A stretch of 64,000 nt of DNA from Pseudomonas sp. W4I3 (GCF_030816195.1 NZ_JAUSXS010000001.1:4301501-4365500); one strand, 5' to 3'. Shown: positions 9,295 to 18,347, numbered from the stretch's first letter. The notes: generated by a model not told the origin, from the letters alone. Program-made: numbers and translations.

Positions 9295-9992
9295 TCTTGC
9301 CACCGCACCACCCGATAGGGCTGTGCGCTGTCCTCCACGGGGCTCAGTGAAACGGTGATACGCAGGCGCGCCTGATAACCGCCGGGCCGTTCGGCGTGGC
9401 TGTCGATTTCCACGACCTGGCCGGGGTCAGCGCCCTCGGCGTTGCGGCTTGGCAGGTTGAGCGCCTTGCGCATCAAGGGGCTGGCGAACGCCGGATCGGG
9501 TCGATCCAGGTCGCTCCATAAGGTGATTTCGGGCAACAGTTGGCTGTAGAGCACCTGGGTCATGCCAGGCAGTTGGCGCACTTCTTCCAGCACCCGGAAC
9601 GGCGCCAGGCCCTGGCGCCGCCGGGCTTCGAGGGCCTTGACCCATTGCTGCGCCTGGACGGGCGTGGCACCGCAGGCCAGGGCCAGGCGCGTGAGGTCAT
9701 CCGCCGCCGCATTGATCAGGTACAGCTTGCCGCGCTCACTGCGCAGGCTGACCTGCAACCGCGCATCATCAAAGTTCAGCGCGATAGCACGCCCGTCGGC
9801 CACCCAGTGCGGCTGCGCCATCACCATGGCGATGCCGGCCTGAGCGGCCAATTGCGTGCGGGTGTGCTGGCCCAGCCACAGCGCCTGGCGGCTTTGCAAT
9901 TGCACCCAACCGGCCAGGCCGCCGAGCAGCACGCTGAGCAAGGCCAGCACCCACAGCACCAGCAGCAACGCCGCACCGCGCTGGCGCTTCAT
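9291..9992 (-). CDS. gspK: Type II secretion minor pseudopilin GspK
   Basis: This 233-residue protein begins MKRQRGAALLLVLWVLALLS, a prepilin-like leader and hydrophobic helix lacking the Glu+5 of other pseudopilins, as is usual for GspK. The body contains the alpha-helical insertion typical of the family (INAAADDLTRLALACG, WVKALEARRRQGLAPFRVLE). GspK caps the pseudopilus tip with GspI and GspJ. The ATG at 9992 overlaps the gspJ stop by 4 bases. Confidence 0.88.
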   Translation of the reverse strand: MKRQRGAALLLVLWVLALLSVLLGGLAGWVQLQSRQALWLGQHTRTQLAAQAGIAMVMAQPHWVADGRAIALNFDDARLQVSLRSERGKLYLINAAADDLTRLALACGATPVQAQQWVKALEARRRQGLAPFRVLEEVRQLPGMTQVLYSQLLPEITLWSDLDRPDPAFASPLMRKALNLPSRNAEGADPGQVVEIDSHAERPGGYQARLRITVSLSPVEDSAQPYRVVRWQE

Positions 9993-10597
9993 TCTTCCAG
10001 GCTGCCGCTGGAAAGGTTCAGGCGCAGCGCAATCACTTGGGTGACCCACGGCACCGGCCCGTTGACGCTGGCCGCGATGCGCACCGCATAAGGCAAGCGC
10101 CGGGGCCAGGGCCAGTCAGTGATCCAATCGGTAGGCTGGCCCAGGGGTGACAGGCCGCGGTAGCTGAACTGCAGGTGTTCAACGTGGTTGAGCAGTACCT
10201 GCGGTTCAACGCGGGCGGGGTTGATGCGCGATTCCAACTGCGCAAACTCTACCTGCAAGGCCTGGTCGACCCGCTGCAGAGTAAAGCGCTGGATACCGCC
10301 ACCGAGCACACCGGGCAAGGTCGCCACAAACTGCAGGCGCTCGGGGGTGCCGCTGAAAAAACCATCAGCCTGGCTGTCGTCCTCGGTTACATCCAGGGGC
10401 AGCGCCTCGCTGATGGCGGTGCGCAAGAACTGCTGGGCGGCCCGCATTTCGTCCAGGCTGACGCTGTAGCGCTGGGCCTTGGTCACCGCACGGTTGGCGC
10501 CCAGCAGCGCCCCGCCGACCAGCACCAGCAGCACCGCCAGCAAGCTGAGCACCACGAGGATTTCCAGCAGGGTGAAGCCCTGTTCGCGGCGCTTCAC
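9989..10597 (-). CDS. gspJ: Type II secretion minor pseudopilin GspJ
   Basis: This 202-residue pseudopilin starts at a GTG that overlaps the gspI stop (GTGA) and gives KRREQGFTLLEILVVLSLLA, a textbook type IV prepilin leader with cleavage after the Gly. No better ATG precedes that motif. The rest matches GspJ (AQRYSVSLDEMRAAQQFLRT, PLGQPTDWITDWPWP). It should form the pseudopilus tip with GspI and GspK after processing by a PilD-type peptidase encoded elsewhere. Confidence 0.87.
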   Translation of the reverse strand: MKRREQGFTLLEILVVLSLLAVLLVLVGGALLGANRAVTKAQRYSVSLDEMRAAQQFLRTAISEALPLDVTEDDSQADGFFSGTPERLQFVATLPGVLGGGIQRFTLQRVDQALQVEFAQLESRINPARVEPQVLLNHVEHLQFSYRGLSPLGQPTDWITDWPWPRRLPYAVRIAASVNGPVPWVTQVIALRLNLSSGSLEE

Positions 10598-10926
10598 AGA
10601 CGTGCCTTCAAGGTGCTGAAGTGGGCCTGGTGCGGGCCTTCGCTGACGATCAGGTCGACGCGATACAGGTGCGGCGGTTGGCGGCTGAGCGTGAGTTGCC
10701 AATGGATGCCATCCAGGTCGCCTTGGCTGACGCCGCTGTCGAGGCGGCCGGCGGTTTCCTGATCGAGCACCGTGAGCGCCGCGTGGGTCAGCCGGTCGCT
10801 GCGCGCCACTTGTGCCAGGGAACGTGCGCTCTGACCAAAGGCGACCAGCAGCACCGTGCTGCACACCGCCAGCAGCGTCAGGGCGGCGAGCATCTCGAGC
10901 AGGGTGAATCCCGCCTGGCGCTTCAT
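10594..10926 (-). CDS. gspI: Type II secretion minor pseudopilin GspI
   Basis: This 110-residue protein has the prepilin leader MKRQAGFTLLEMLAALTLLA, then a short body with the GspI pattern (ALTVLDQETAGRL, WQLTLSRQPPHLYRVDLIVS). It is slightly shorter than most GspI proteins. It nucleates the pseudopilus tip complex. The ATG at 10926 overlaps the gspH stop (ATGA). Confidence 0.86.
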   Translation of the reverse strand: MKRQAGFTLLEMLAALTLLAVCSTVLLVAFGQSARSLAQVARSDRLTHAALTVLDQETAGRLDSGVSQGDLDGIHWQLTLSRQPPHLYRVDLIVSEGPHQAHFSTLKARL

Positions 10927-11348
10927 GGCAACGCCTTGGACTGCACGCTGCCGGTCAGCCAGCCGATATCGATACGCCAGCGCCGCGTGCCGTTGGCCAA
11001 CAGCAGGTTGCCGCCCGTGGAGCTGCCGTCGGGGTAGAACTCCACCGCCGAGCCGACCTGCTCGGCGGTATGCACACTCAGTTGCAGGTCTTGCGGCCAA
11101 TAGCGCGGCGCGCGGCCAGGTGCGCTGAACGCGCGGTGGGGCAGATCGAACTCGGTACGCGCCGCCTGGCCGCTGATAATCGCCGCAGCCCGGGTAGTGC
11201 GCAGTGCCTCGACCATCTGCCCGACCACACGACGCTCCTTGGCCGCTTGCAGGCCCTGGCGCAGCCCCACGCTGAGCAAGCCGGCAGCGAGGCTGATCAG
11301 CAGGATCACCACCAGCATTTCCAGCAGGGTGAAGCCACGCTGGGCCAT
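10923..11348 (-). CDS. gspH: Type II secretion minor pseudopilin GspH
   Basis: This 141-residue pseudopilin starts MAQRGFTLLEMLVVILLISL, with cleavage expected after the Gly. The downstream region (ALRTTRAAAIISGQAARTEF, EFYPDGSSTGGNLLLANG) matches the GspH C-terminal domain. It links the tip complex to the GspG shaft. The ATG at 11348 was chosen because it places the leader at the usual distance. An 8-base gap separates it from gspG. Confidence 0.88.
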   Translation of the reverse strand: MAQRGFTLLEMLVVILLISLAAGLLSVGLRQGLQAAKERRVVGQMVEALRTTRAAAIISGQAARTEFDLPHRAFSAPGRAPRYWPQDLQLSVHTAEQVGSAVEFYPDGSSTGGNLLLANGTRRWRIDIGWLTGSVQSKALP

Positions 11349-11355
11349 CGGCTGC

Positions 11356-11766
11356 TTATTCCCAATTGCCCAGGTCGGCACTGTAACCCTCACCACCGGG
11401 CTGGCCGTCCTGGCCGTAGAAGATCAGGTCAAAGGCGCCGTGCTCACCGGGAAACCGATAGCCGAACGCGTGGCCGAACGGGTCTTTCAGTTCCGACGGT
11501 TTGGCGTACGGTCCGGCCCAACTGGAGGCCGCCGCAGGCTTGTCCACCAGCTGTTGCAGGCTGGTGGGCGGCGAGCCGACATCCAGCGCATAGCTGTCGA
11601 TCTTCATGCTCAAGCCGGCGAGCTGCGCCTTGCCCGCGCCGTATTTGCCCTTGTCCACATTGCCGCCGACCTGGCGTACCACGATGGTCGCGACAATGCC
11701 CAGCAGCACGATCACGGCGAGCATTTCCAGCAGGGTAAAACCACGTTGGCGGCGTCGGGCATTCAT
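11356..11766 (-). CDS. gspG: Type II secretion major pseudopilin GspG
   Basis: This 136-residue major pseudopilin has the leader MNARRRQRGFTLLEMLAVIV. It also has the conserved C-terminal calcium-binding loop region (DPFGHAFGYRFPGEHGAFDL, then FYGQDGQPGGEGYSADLGNW). It polymerises into the piston-like pseudopilus that drives folded substrates through the secretin. A purine-rich AAGGAGCT site lies upstream of the ATG at 11766. It follows gspF by 21 bases. Confidence 0.95.
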   Translation of the reverse strand: MNARRRQRGFTLLEMLAVIVLLGIVATIVVRQVGGNVDKGKYGAGKAQLAGLSMKIDSYALDVGSPPTSLQQLVDKPAAASSWAGPYAKPSELKDPFGHAFGYRFPGEHGAFDLIFYGQDGQPGGEGYSADLGNWE

Positions 11767-11787
11767 CGTTTATAGCTCCTTGGAAGT

Positions 11788-12984
11788 TTATATATGGCTG
11801 GTGAGGCTCATCAGCGGCAGCATGATCGCGAGCATGATCACCGCCACCAGCACCGCCATGAACACGGTCAGGCTGGGCACCAGCGCGGCGAGCAGACGGT
11901 CGATGCCGCGCTTGGCCTCGACGTCGAAAATATCGGCGACCTTGAGCAACATGCTGTCCAGTTCACCGGCCTGTTCACCGACTTCGATCATTTGCAGGGC
12001 CAGCTCGGGCAGCAAGGGTTGCTCGCCAAACGCCCGGCCCAGGCTGCCGCCCGCCTTCACCGACTCGGCGGCCATCGCCACTTGCGCCTGCAGCGCACGG
12101 TTGCTGCAGACTTGCCGGGCAATCACCAACGCCGGCAGCAGCGCGACGCCGTTGCTGAGCAAGGTGCCGAGGGTGCGCGTCAACCGCGCCGCTTCGACCC
12201 GCTGCAACAGCGGGCCAAGCACACGCAGGCCGAGCACGCGACGGTCCCAGCGCTCGCGACGGCGTGGCTGGCGCAGGCTGATCAGCAGCGTCCACAGGAT
12301 CGCGATCAATCCGGCCAGCACCAGCAGCCCATGGGCACCCAGAAACTCGCCAAGGCCCAGGATCACTTCGGTGATCAGCGGGATCGGCACGCCCAGGTCC
12401 TGGAAAATCGGTACGAATTGCGGCACCACGTATGCCAGCAACAGCGCCAGCGAGCCCAACACACCCACCACCAGGAACGCCGGGTAAATCAGCGCGTTGA
12501 TCACCTCGCCACGCAGCCGCTGGCTGCGTTCCAGGTAGTCGCCGAGCTGGTGCAGGGTACGTTCCAGCGCGCCGCCGGCTTCACCGGCGCGCACCAGGCT
12601 CAGGTACAACGGCGAGAAGCTGCCGCCCTCCTGCTCCAGCGCGGCCGACAGCGGCTTGCCGGCCTTGACCTCGTCGCGGATGCGTTCGATCAAGCCGCGT
12701 ACCTGGGGTGGGCCGGGTTGTTTGAGCAGTAAACCAAGGCAGCGCTCGAGGGGCTGGCCGGCGCCCAGCAGGGTCGCCAGTTGTTGCGTGAAGCTGACCA
12801 GGCCCGCACCTTTCAGCGCCCCGCGCACCGGGGTCAACAAGGGCCTGCCCGCCGTTTCGAGCTGCAACAACAGCAGGCCGCGCTTGTGCAGCGCGGCAAC
12901 GGCAGCGGCGTGGTCCTTGGCCTGCAAGGTGCCGTTGTGGGCGACACCCTGGCTGTCGAGGGCGCGAAACTTGAACAGCGTCAC
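11788..12984 (-). CDS. gspF: Type II secretion platform protein GspF
   Basis: This 398-residue protein has two repeated cytoplasmic helical domains, each followed by hydrophobic spans (ALIYPAFLVVGVLGSLALLL near residue 165; LVPSLTVFMAVLVAVIMLAI near the C-terminus). The family phrases ARAGEAGGALERTLHQLGDY and VGEQAGELDSMLLKVADIFD are both present. It is the integral membrane core that couples GspE ATP hydrolysis to pseudopilus growth. The ATG overlaps the gspE stop by 4 bases. Confidence 0.95.
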   Translation of the reverse strand: MTLFKFRALDSQGVAHNGTLQAKDHAAAVAALHKRGLLLLQLETAGRPLLTPVRGALKGAGLVSFTQQLATLLGAGQPLERCLGLLLKQPGPPQVRGLIERIRDEVKAGKPLSAALEQEGGSFSPLYLSLVRAGEAGGALERTLHQLGDYLERSQRLRGEVINALIYPAFLVVGVLGSLALLLAYVVPQFVPIFQDLGVPIPLITEVILGLGEFLGAHGLLVLAGLIAILWTLLISLRQPRRRERWDRRVLGLRVLGPLLQRVEAARLTRTLGTLLSNGVALLPALVIARQVCSNRALQAQVAMAAESVKAGGSLGRAFGEQPLLPELALQMIEVGEQAGELDSMLLKVADIFDVEAKRGIDRLLAALVPSLTVFMAVLVAVIMLAIMLPLMSLTSHI

Positions 12985-14678
12985 GCGGGTTCCCCACGAG
13001 TGACGCGCAGCACTTCTTCGAGCGTGGTGATGCCCGCCAATGCCTGGCGCAAGCCCTCTTCATACAAGGTGCGCAGGCCGGCGCGGCGGGCAGCTTGCTC
13101 AAGGGTGGCGGCGTCGGCGTGGCGCATCAGCAGGCCGCGTAGTTCATCGTTCATCACCAGCAATTCGGTGAGGGCGCTGCGCCCATGGTAGTCGCCGTGG
13201 TAGAGCAGGATCGGGCGCTGGTCGGTCAGACGCTCCAGGCCATGTTCCTCGATCAACGCCGGTGGCGCTTCGAACGCCACGCGCGTGGCCGGGTCCAGGC
13301 GGCGCACCAGGCGCTGGGCCAGAATGCCGCTGACGGTGGAGGCGATCAGGTAGCTTTCCACGCCCATGTCCAGCAGCCGCGTGATGCTGGCGGCGGCGCT
13401 GTTGGTGTGCAGGGTGGACAGCACCAGATGGCCGGTGAGCGAGGACTGGATGGCGATGCGGCAGGTTTCCAGGTCACGGATTTCGCCGATCATGATCACG
13501 TCCGGGTCCTGGCGCACGATGGAGCGCAGCACACCGGCAAAGTCCAGGCCGATGGCGGGTTTTACCTGGATCTGGTTGATGCCTTCGAGCTGGTATTCGA
13601 CCGGGTCTTCCACGCTGATGATCTTGCGCTCAGGGGTGTTGAGGCGCGACAACGCCGTGTAGAGCGTGGTGGTTTTGCCCGAGCCGGTCGGCCCGGTCAC
13701 CAGCAGAATGCCGTGGGGCCGTTCCAGCAATTGAAGGAAGGTATCCAGGCGCTGGCCATCGAAGCCCAGGCTGGGGAAATCGAATTGCACGGTTTGGCGG
13801 TCGAGCAGACGCATCACCACCGATTCGCCGAAACTGGTGGGCACGGTGGACACGCGCAAGTCCAGCTCCTTGCCCTGGATGCGCAGCATGATGCGCCCGT
13901 CTTGGGGCAGGCGGCGCTCGGCAATGTCCAGGCGCGCCATGATCTTGACCCGTGAAATCACCGCCGCCGAAGAACTTGCCGGGGGAGCCTCGGCGTCGTG
14001 CAGAACACCGTCGATGCGGTAGCGCACCTTGAGCTGGTGTTCGAAGGGTTCGATGTGGATATCCGAAGCACGCTGTTCCACGGCGCGTTGCAGGATCAGG
14101 TTGACCAGGCGAATCACCGGCGCTTCGGACGCCATGTCCTTGAGGTGCTCGATATCTTCGACGGAGCCGCCCTGCTCGCCCAGGTTCTCCACCAGCGTGC
14201 CCATGGCGGATCGGCCCTGGCCGTAGTAGCGCTCGATCAGGCTGTCGACTTCAGTGCGTGGGCCGACGGCCAGCCAGATCGGCACCTGGCAGGCATAGGC
14301 CAGGGCCTGGAACGGATACACCTGGGAAGGGTTGGCCGACAGCACGCGCAACCCGCCATCGGCCCAACTGATGGGCACCAACTGGTAGTGGCGCAGAAAG
14401 CGCTCGGTCAACATGGGTAAAGGGTCGAGCAGCGGCGGCGCCGCATCAGCGTGCAACAGGGGCGCGTCGAGCAAGGCGGCCCAGGCGCGGGCCAATTCAG
14501 CTTCGCTGACCAGCCCCAGGCGCGAGAGCAGACCGAGCAGGTCAGCACCCTCGGTGGACAAGCGCCGGGCGCGTTCCAGGTCGACAGTCTTCAACCCGGC
14601 ATGCGCCATCAGCCATGCACACACCTGCTCGGTGTGCGGGACAGGCATCTGGCAGGCATCGATAAGGGCTGACGACAT
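12981..14678 (-). CDS. gspE: Type II secretion ATPase GspE
   Basis: This 565-residue secretion ATPase heads the operon. It has the N-terminal GspL-binding domain (residues about 1-150), Walker A GPTGSGKTTTLYTAL near residue 327, an Asp box (ISVEDPVEYQLEGINQIQVK), Walker B (DPDVIMIGEIRDLETCRIAI) and a His box (TGHLVLSTLHTNSAAASITR). The zinc-binding tetracysteine segment common in GspE is missing: after LVRRLDPATRV there is no cysteine to the end. The start at 14678 has no strong ribosome site. Cytoplasmic, it powers pseudopilus extension. Confidence 0.94.
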   Translation of the reverse strand: MSSALIDACQMPVPHTEQVCAWLMAHAGLKTVDLERARRLSTEGADLLGLLSRLGLVSEAELARAWAALLDAPLLHADAAPPLLDPLPMLTERFLRHYQLVPISWADGGLRVLSANPSQVYPFQALAYACQVPIWLAVGPRTEVDSLIERYYGQGRSAMGTLVENLGEQGGSVEDIEHLKDMASEAPVIRLVNLILQRAVEQRASDIHIEPFEHQLKVRYRIDGVLHDAEAPPASSSAAVISRVKIMARLDIAERRLPQDGRIMLRIQGKELDLRVSTVPTSFGESVVMRLLDRQTVQFDFPSLGFDGQRLDTFLQLLERPHGILLVTGPTGSGKTTTLYTALSRLNTPERKIISVEDPVEYQLEGINQIQVKPAIGLDFAGVLRSIVRQDPDVIMIGEIRDLETCRIAIQSSLTGHLVLSTLHTNSAAASITRLLDMGVESYLIASTVSGILAQRLVRRLDPATRVAFEAPPALIEEHGLERLTDQRPILLYHGDYHGRSALTELLVMNDELRGLLMRHADAATLEQAARRAGLRTLYEEGLRQALAGITTLEEVLRVTRGEPA

Positions 14679-14904
14679 AGTGGAGTGATATCTGATAAGC
14701 GAAAAGTATGGCTATTTGAAACTACCGAACAATGCCATTAGTTCGCCATTGCCCTGGCAGGAATTAGCCGGGGGTATCGACTGGAAGTTATAGCGCTAGT
14801 TCCTGAAGATGGGGAATAAAAATACAAAACATTGCTGGATGCACTGATTTAGAGCGCTGGCAGCCAATAGCCATTAGTTGCAATTAGCCATACTTATAAG
14901 TTGC
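14679..14904. promoter_or_regulatory. Intergenic region upstream of the T2SS operon with repeated motifs
   Basis: No gene is seen here. A 10-base inverted repeat lies at the edges (AGTATGGCTA at 14705-14714 and TAGCCATACT at 14885-14894). A direct repeat GCCATTAGTT occurs at 14734-14743 and 14870-14879. The left part must hold the promoter of the leftward secretion operon, and the right part the end of the lacI-type transcript. I see no clear Pho box, although Hxc-type systems in P. aeruginosa are phosphate regulated. Confidence 0.4.
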
Positions 14905-15945
14905 TCATGCACTTTCTCGTTCAATTAACCGGCAGTGCAAAAGATTCAGGCGCTCAACTTCGCCCTCGACCGGTAATACACCCAAACTTTCCAGAACACG
15001 CGTGGCAGCTAATACCCCGATCTCCAGGGCAGGCGGCTGGAGGGTGCTGAGGCTGGGCAGCAACATCTGCGCAAACGGGTAGTCGCCAAAGCCCAGCACC
15101 GCGCAATCCTGGGGGATGCTCAGCCCCGCACGCTGCCCGGCCAGCAGACCGCCGGCGGCCAGGTTGTCATTGGCGAAAAAGATGGCGTCGGGTTTCAGGG
15201 TCTGGCTCATCAGCGCTTCCATGGCCTGTTTGCCGGCTTCGAAGGGCGCGCGGTCGGCGTCCGGGGCGAATACCCAGGGCGGCACGCCGAGTTCGGTGAG
15301 GGTCGCGATAAACCCATCGCGCCGCTCAAGCGCGCTGAAGTCCCCGGCCGCGCTGTTTTGCACGAAGGCCATGCGCCGATACCCTTTGCCATGCAAGTAA
15401 TGCGCGGCCATGACGCCGACCTCGTAGTGTGAAAACCCCACCTGCAACGGCGTTCGCTGCGGCACGTAGTCCCAGGTTTCGACCACCGGGATATCCGCCT
15501 CGGCGATCATCTTTTCAGTGCCGGCACTGTGGAAGCGGCTGGTGAGGACCAATGCCGCCGGCGACCACCCGAGAAACGCACGCACCGCACTTTCTTCTTG
15601 CTCGACGCTGAAGTAGCTGGACGCCAATAACAGCTGGTAGCCGTGCCGGCTGAGGGTGTCGCTGAAGCCCTGCAGGGTGTTGGCAAAGATCGGCCCCGAG
15701 ATATTCGGGATCACCATCGCCACGATCCGGCCCCGCGCAGAGGCCAGGCCACCGGCCACCAGGTTCGGCACATAGCCCAGCTGCGCGACGACCTGGGCGA
15801 TACGCTCGCGGCGTTCGGGCGAAACCTGCTCCGGCTGGTTGAAATAACGCGACACGGTGATGGCCGACACCCCGGCCTGACGCGCTACGGTGTTAAGTGT
15901 GACGCGGCCGGCGCCACGGCGTTTGCGCGGTTGTGATGGGTCCAC
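14905..15945 (-). CDS. LacI-family transcriptional regulator
   Basis: This 346-residue repressor has a LacI helix-turn-helix at about residues 15-40 (VTLNTVARQAGVSAITVSRY) with the hinge region (QLGYVPNLVAGGLASARGR). A periplasmic-binding-protein-like effector domain follows (VAMVIPNISGPIFANTLQGF, FANDNLAAGGLLAGQRAG), resembling the GntR gluconate-repressor subgroup. It is divergent from the TonB receptor/monooxygenase operon. A near-perfect LacI-type palindrome (16033-16046) sits at the expected start of that transcript, so it most likely represses that operon. The effector is not known. Confidence 0.92.
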   Translation of the reverse strand: MDPSQPRKRRGAGRVTLNTVARQAGVSAITVSRYFNQPEQVSPERRERIAQVVAQLGYVPNLVAGGLASARGRIVAMVIPNISGPIFANTLQGFSDTLSRHGYQLLLASSYFSVEQEESAVRAFLGWSPAALVLTSRFHSAGTEKMIAEADIPVVETWDYVPQRTPLQVGFSHYEVGVMAAHYLHGKGYRRMAFVQNSAAGDFSALERRDGFIATLTELGVPPWVFAPDADRAPFEAGKQAMEALMSQTLKPDAIFFANDNLAAGGLLAGQRAGLSIPQDCAVLGFGDYPFAQMLLPSLSTLQPPALEIGVLAATRVLESLGVLPVEGEVERLNLLHCRLIERESA

Positions 15946-15997
15946 GGGATGATCCTGGGTAAAAACAAAAAGGAATATAGGGCTAGTTTTTTAGTAT

Positions 15998-16027
15998 TTG
16001 ACGCTCTAAACCAGAGCCTTCAATAAT
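15998..16027 (+). promoter_or_regulatory. Putative sigma-70 promoter of the TonB receptor/monooxygenase operon
   Basis: TTGACG (15998-16003) and AATAAT (16022-16027) each match the consensus at five of six positions and are 18 bases apart. They lie about 125 bases before the receptor start codon, within the divergent intergenic region, and just ahead of the operator-like palindrome. Confidence 0.55.
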
Positions 16028-16032
16028 GCCGA

Positions 16033-16046
16033 TGGTAGCGCTAACA
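16033..16046. promoter_or_regulatory. LacI-type operator
   Basis: TGGTAGCGCTAACA is a 14-base palindrome with one mismatch and a central CG, the usual form of GntR/LacI-family operators. It begins 6 bases after the predicted -10 and so covers the probable transcription start, a classic repression site for the divergent regulator. A second, perfect palindrome TCGCTCGAGCGA lies downstream at 16065-16076 and may be an extra site. Confidence 0.6.
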
Positions 16047-16153
16047 AAGCGCGGTGTCTGCTACTCGCTCGAGCGAATGCCCACGACATCTCTACAGGCG
16101 CTGACGGTCGCAGAACCGCAGCGGACCAGGGCTTTTTTTCGAGCGGGCACTCT

Positions 16154-18346
16154 ATGCACAACTTTCCACGGCACACATCCTTACTGCTTCTAGCCGGCCT
16201 GAGCGCCCTTCCCGCCCCCGGCGCTTACGCTGGCGACGAACAGCAACCTACGCTCGAAGCGGTGACGGTCACCGCCACCCGGCGTGAAGAGTCATTGCAG
16301 AAAGTGCCGGTGGCGGTCTCGGTGCTCGACGGCGAGCAACTGGAGCGGGACAACCGCAACGGTGTGGCGAGCATCGCGCAGCAAGTGCCGTCGCTGAATT
16401 TCCGCACCGGCGCTTCGAACAAGGACACCTCATTGTTCGTGCGCGGCGTGGGCACCATCTCCACCTCCCCTGGCGTCGAACCGACCGTGGCCACGGTGAT
16501 CGACGGCGTGGTGTATGCGCGCCCCGGCCAGGCCACCCTCGACCTGCTGGACCTGGAGCGCATCGAAGTGCTGCGCGGCCCCCAAGGCACGCTGTTCGGC
16601 AAGAACGCGTCGGCCGGTGTGCTGAACATCACCAGCAAGGCGCCGACGGCCGACACCCACGGCTTTATCGATCAGTCGTTCTACAGCGGTAATGAAAGCC
16701 GCACCCGCTTCGGCATCGGTGGCAGCCTGGTACCGGAGGTGCTCAAGGGTTCGATCAGTACCCTGTTCGGCAGTTATGACGGCAACGTCGACAACCGGCA
16801 CAACGGCCAGGAGGTCAACGGCTACAACCACAAAGGTATTCGCGGCAAGCTCGAGTTCACGCCCAATGACGACGTGAAGCTGACCCTGATTGCCGACTAC
16901 ATGCAGTCCCACGATGACGCGCCCAACGGCGTGGTCAGCAAGTCCCTGAGCCCGGCTTTCAGCAACGCCTTGAGCCCGGTGCGCGCCGCGAACGACAACC
17001 GCGACATCAACACCGATACCCGCAGTCATGTCGAAGACACCAACAAAGGTTTGTCGGCCCAACTGGACTGGAACCTGGGCGACTACACCCTGACGTCGAT
17101 CACCGCCTGGCGCGGCTGGGACAACACCCAGTACCAGGACGGCGACCGCCTCGGCACGGTTACTGCTGCCTTTCCCGGCACCGCCGACAAGGGCGACCTG
17201 GCGTTCGACCAATACTCCCAGGAGTTGCGCCTGGCCTCACCCAAGGGCGAATTTCTCGAATACGTCGCTGGCCTGTTCTACATGCATGGCAAGGACGAGG
17301 AAACCTATCAACGCACCCTGACCACCAGTGCGCGCACCGACCGTGGCGTCGCCGACTACAGCACCACCAGCGACAGCTACGCGGCGTTCGGCGAGACCAC
17401 CCTCAACTTCACCTCGCGCTTTCGCGGCATTGCCGGGTTGCGCTACACCCACGACGACCTGAAGTACGACCACCGTCGCGTGTCCACCTCGGCCACTACC
17501 GTCAGCGGCATTCAACCGGCCACCGCAAGTTCTGGTTCGGTGGACGAGGATGGTTGGTCCGGCAGGCTCGGTGTGCAGTACGACCTTACCGACAACGTCA
17601 CCAGCTACCTCACTTACTCGCGTGGCTATAAAGGCCCGGCGTACAACGTGTTCTTCAACATGCAGCCGCGCGACACCGAGGCGCTCAAGCCGGAAACCTC
17701 CAACACCTGGGAAGCCGGGATCAAGGCCACCGCCTGGAACAATCGCCTGACCACCAACCTGGCGGTGTTCCACAGTGACTACGACAACTACCAGGCCAAC
17801 TTTTTCGACACCGTCGCCGGCCAAGTGGTGACGCGCCTGATCAACGCCGGCAGCGTCAGCACCGAAGGCGTCGAGCTCGATTACGCGTTGCAGGCCACCC
17901 AGCAACTCAAGCTGTCCGGCGCCCTGGCCTATACCCGCGCGCGCATCGATGAATTCGCCTGCCCGGCAGGCGCGGCGGCCACCTGCAATGTGAATGGCAA
18001 GCCACTGCCGTACAGCCCGGACTGGAAAAGCTACGTGCGCGCCGATTACACGATCCCGCTGGACAATGGCCTGGATATCGAACTGGGCACCGACTACAAC
18101 TGGCAGAGCGAAGTGCAATACGACATCAGTCAGAACCTGGACACCAAGCAAGGCGCGTACGGCATCTGGAACGCCAGCGTCGCCTTGGCCGACTACACCA
18201 ACGGTTGGCGCGTGGCGCTGCTGGCGAAGAACCTCGCCGACAAATCCTACTCACCGCTGCTGGCCAGCGGCGGCAACTACATCTACCGCGCCGTACCCCG
18301 TGACGATGAGCGTTACTTCGGCGTGCAACTGCGCAAGGATTTCTAA
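16154..18346 (+). CDS. TonB-dependent outer-membrane receptor
   Basis: This 730-residue protein has a signal peptide ending AYA near residue 26. A TonB-box-like VTVTATRREESLQKVPVAVS follows, then a plug (LDLERIEVLRGPQGTLFGKN, ASAGVLNITSKAPT) and a barrel ending in ...RKDF. It resembles the FecA/CirA-like receptors of sphingomonads and pseudomonads that take up organic substrates. The monooxygenase gene starts one base after its stop, so the pair probably imports and then oxidises one compound. The upstream promoter and operator suggest control by the divergent LacI-type protein. Confidence 0.92.
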   Translation: MHNFPRHTSLLLLAGLSALPAPGAYAGDEQQPTLEAVTVTATRREESLQKVPVAVSVLDGEQLERDNRNGVASIAQQVPSLNFRTGASNKDTSLFVRGVGTISTSPGVEPTVATVIDGVVYARPGQATLDLLDLERIEVLRGPQGTLFGKNASAGVLNITSKAPTADTHGFIDQSFYSGNESRTRFGIGGSLVPEVLKGSISTLFGSYDGNVDNRHNGQEVNGYNHKGIRGKLEFTPNDDVKLTLIADYMQSHDDAPNGVVSKSLSPAFSNALSPVRAANDNRDINTDTRSHVEDTNKGLSAQLDWNLGDYTLTSITAWRGWDNTQYQDGDRLGTVTAAFPGTADKGDLAFDQYSQELRLASPKGEFLEYVAGLFYMHGKDEETYQRTLTTSARTDRGVADYSTTSDSYAAFGETTLNFTSRFRGIAGLRYTHDDLKYDHRRVSTSATTVSGIQPATASSGSVDEDGWSGRLGVQYDLTDNVTSYLTYSRGYKGPAYNVFFNMQPRDTEALKPETSNTWEAGIKATAWNNRLTTNLAVFHSDYDNYQANFFDTVAGQVVTRLINAGSVSTEGVELDYALQATQQLKLSGALAYTRARIDEFACPAGAAATCNVNGKPLPYSPDWKSYVRADYTIPLDNGLDIELGTDYNWQSEVQYDISQNLDTKQGAYGIWNASVALADYTNGWRVALLAKNLADKSYSPLLASGGNYIYRAVPRDDERYFGVQLRKDF

Positions 18347-18347
18347 G

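Noticed and set aside
11794..12732. Gln/His-rich rightward frame opposite gspF
   Set aside because: Composition typical of antisense to a Leu/Ala-rich membrane protein; gspF is unambiguous.
17237..18151. Leftward frame of about 300 codons inside the second TonB receptor
   Set aside because: Antisense shadow with no ribosome site; receptor motifs are on the plus strand.
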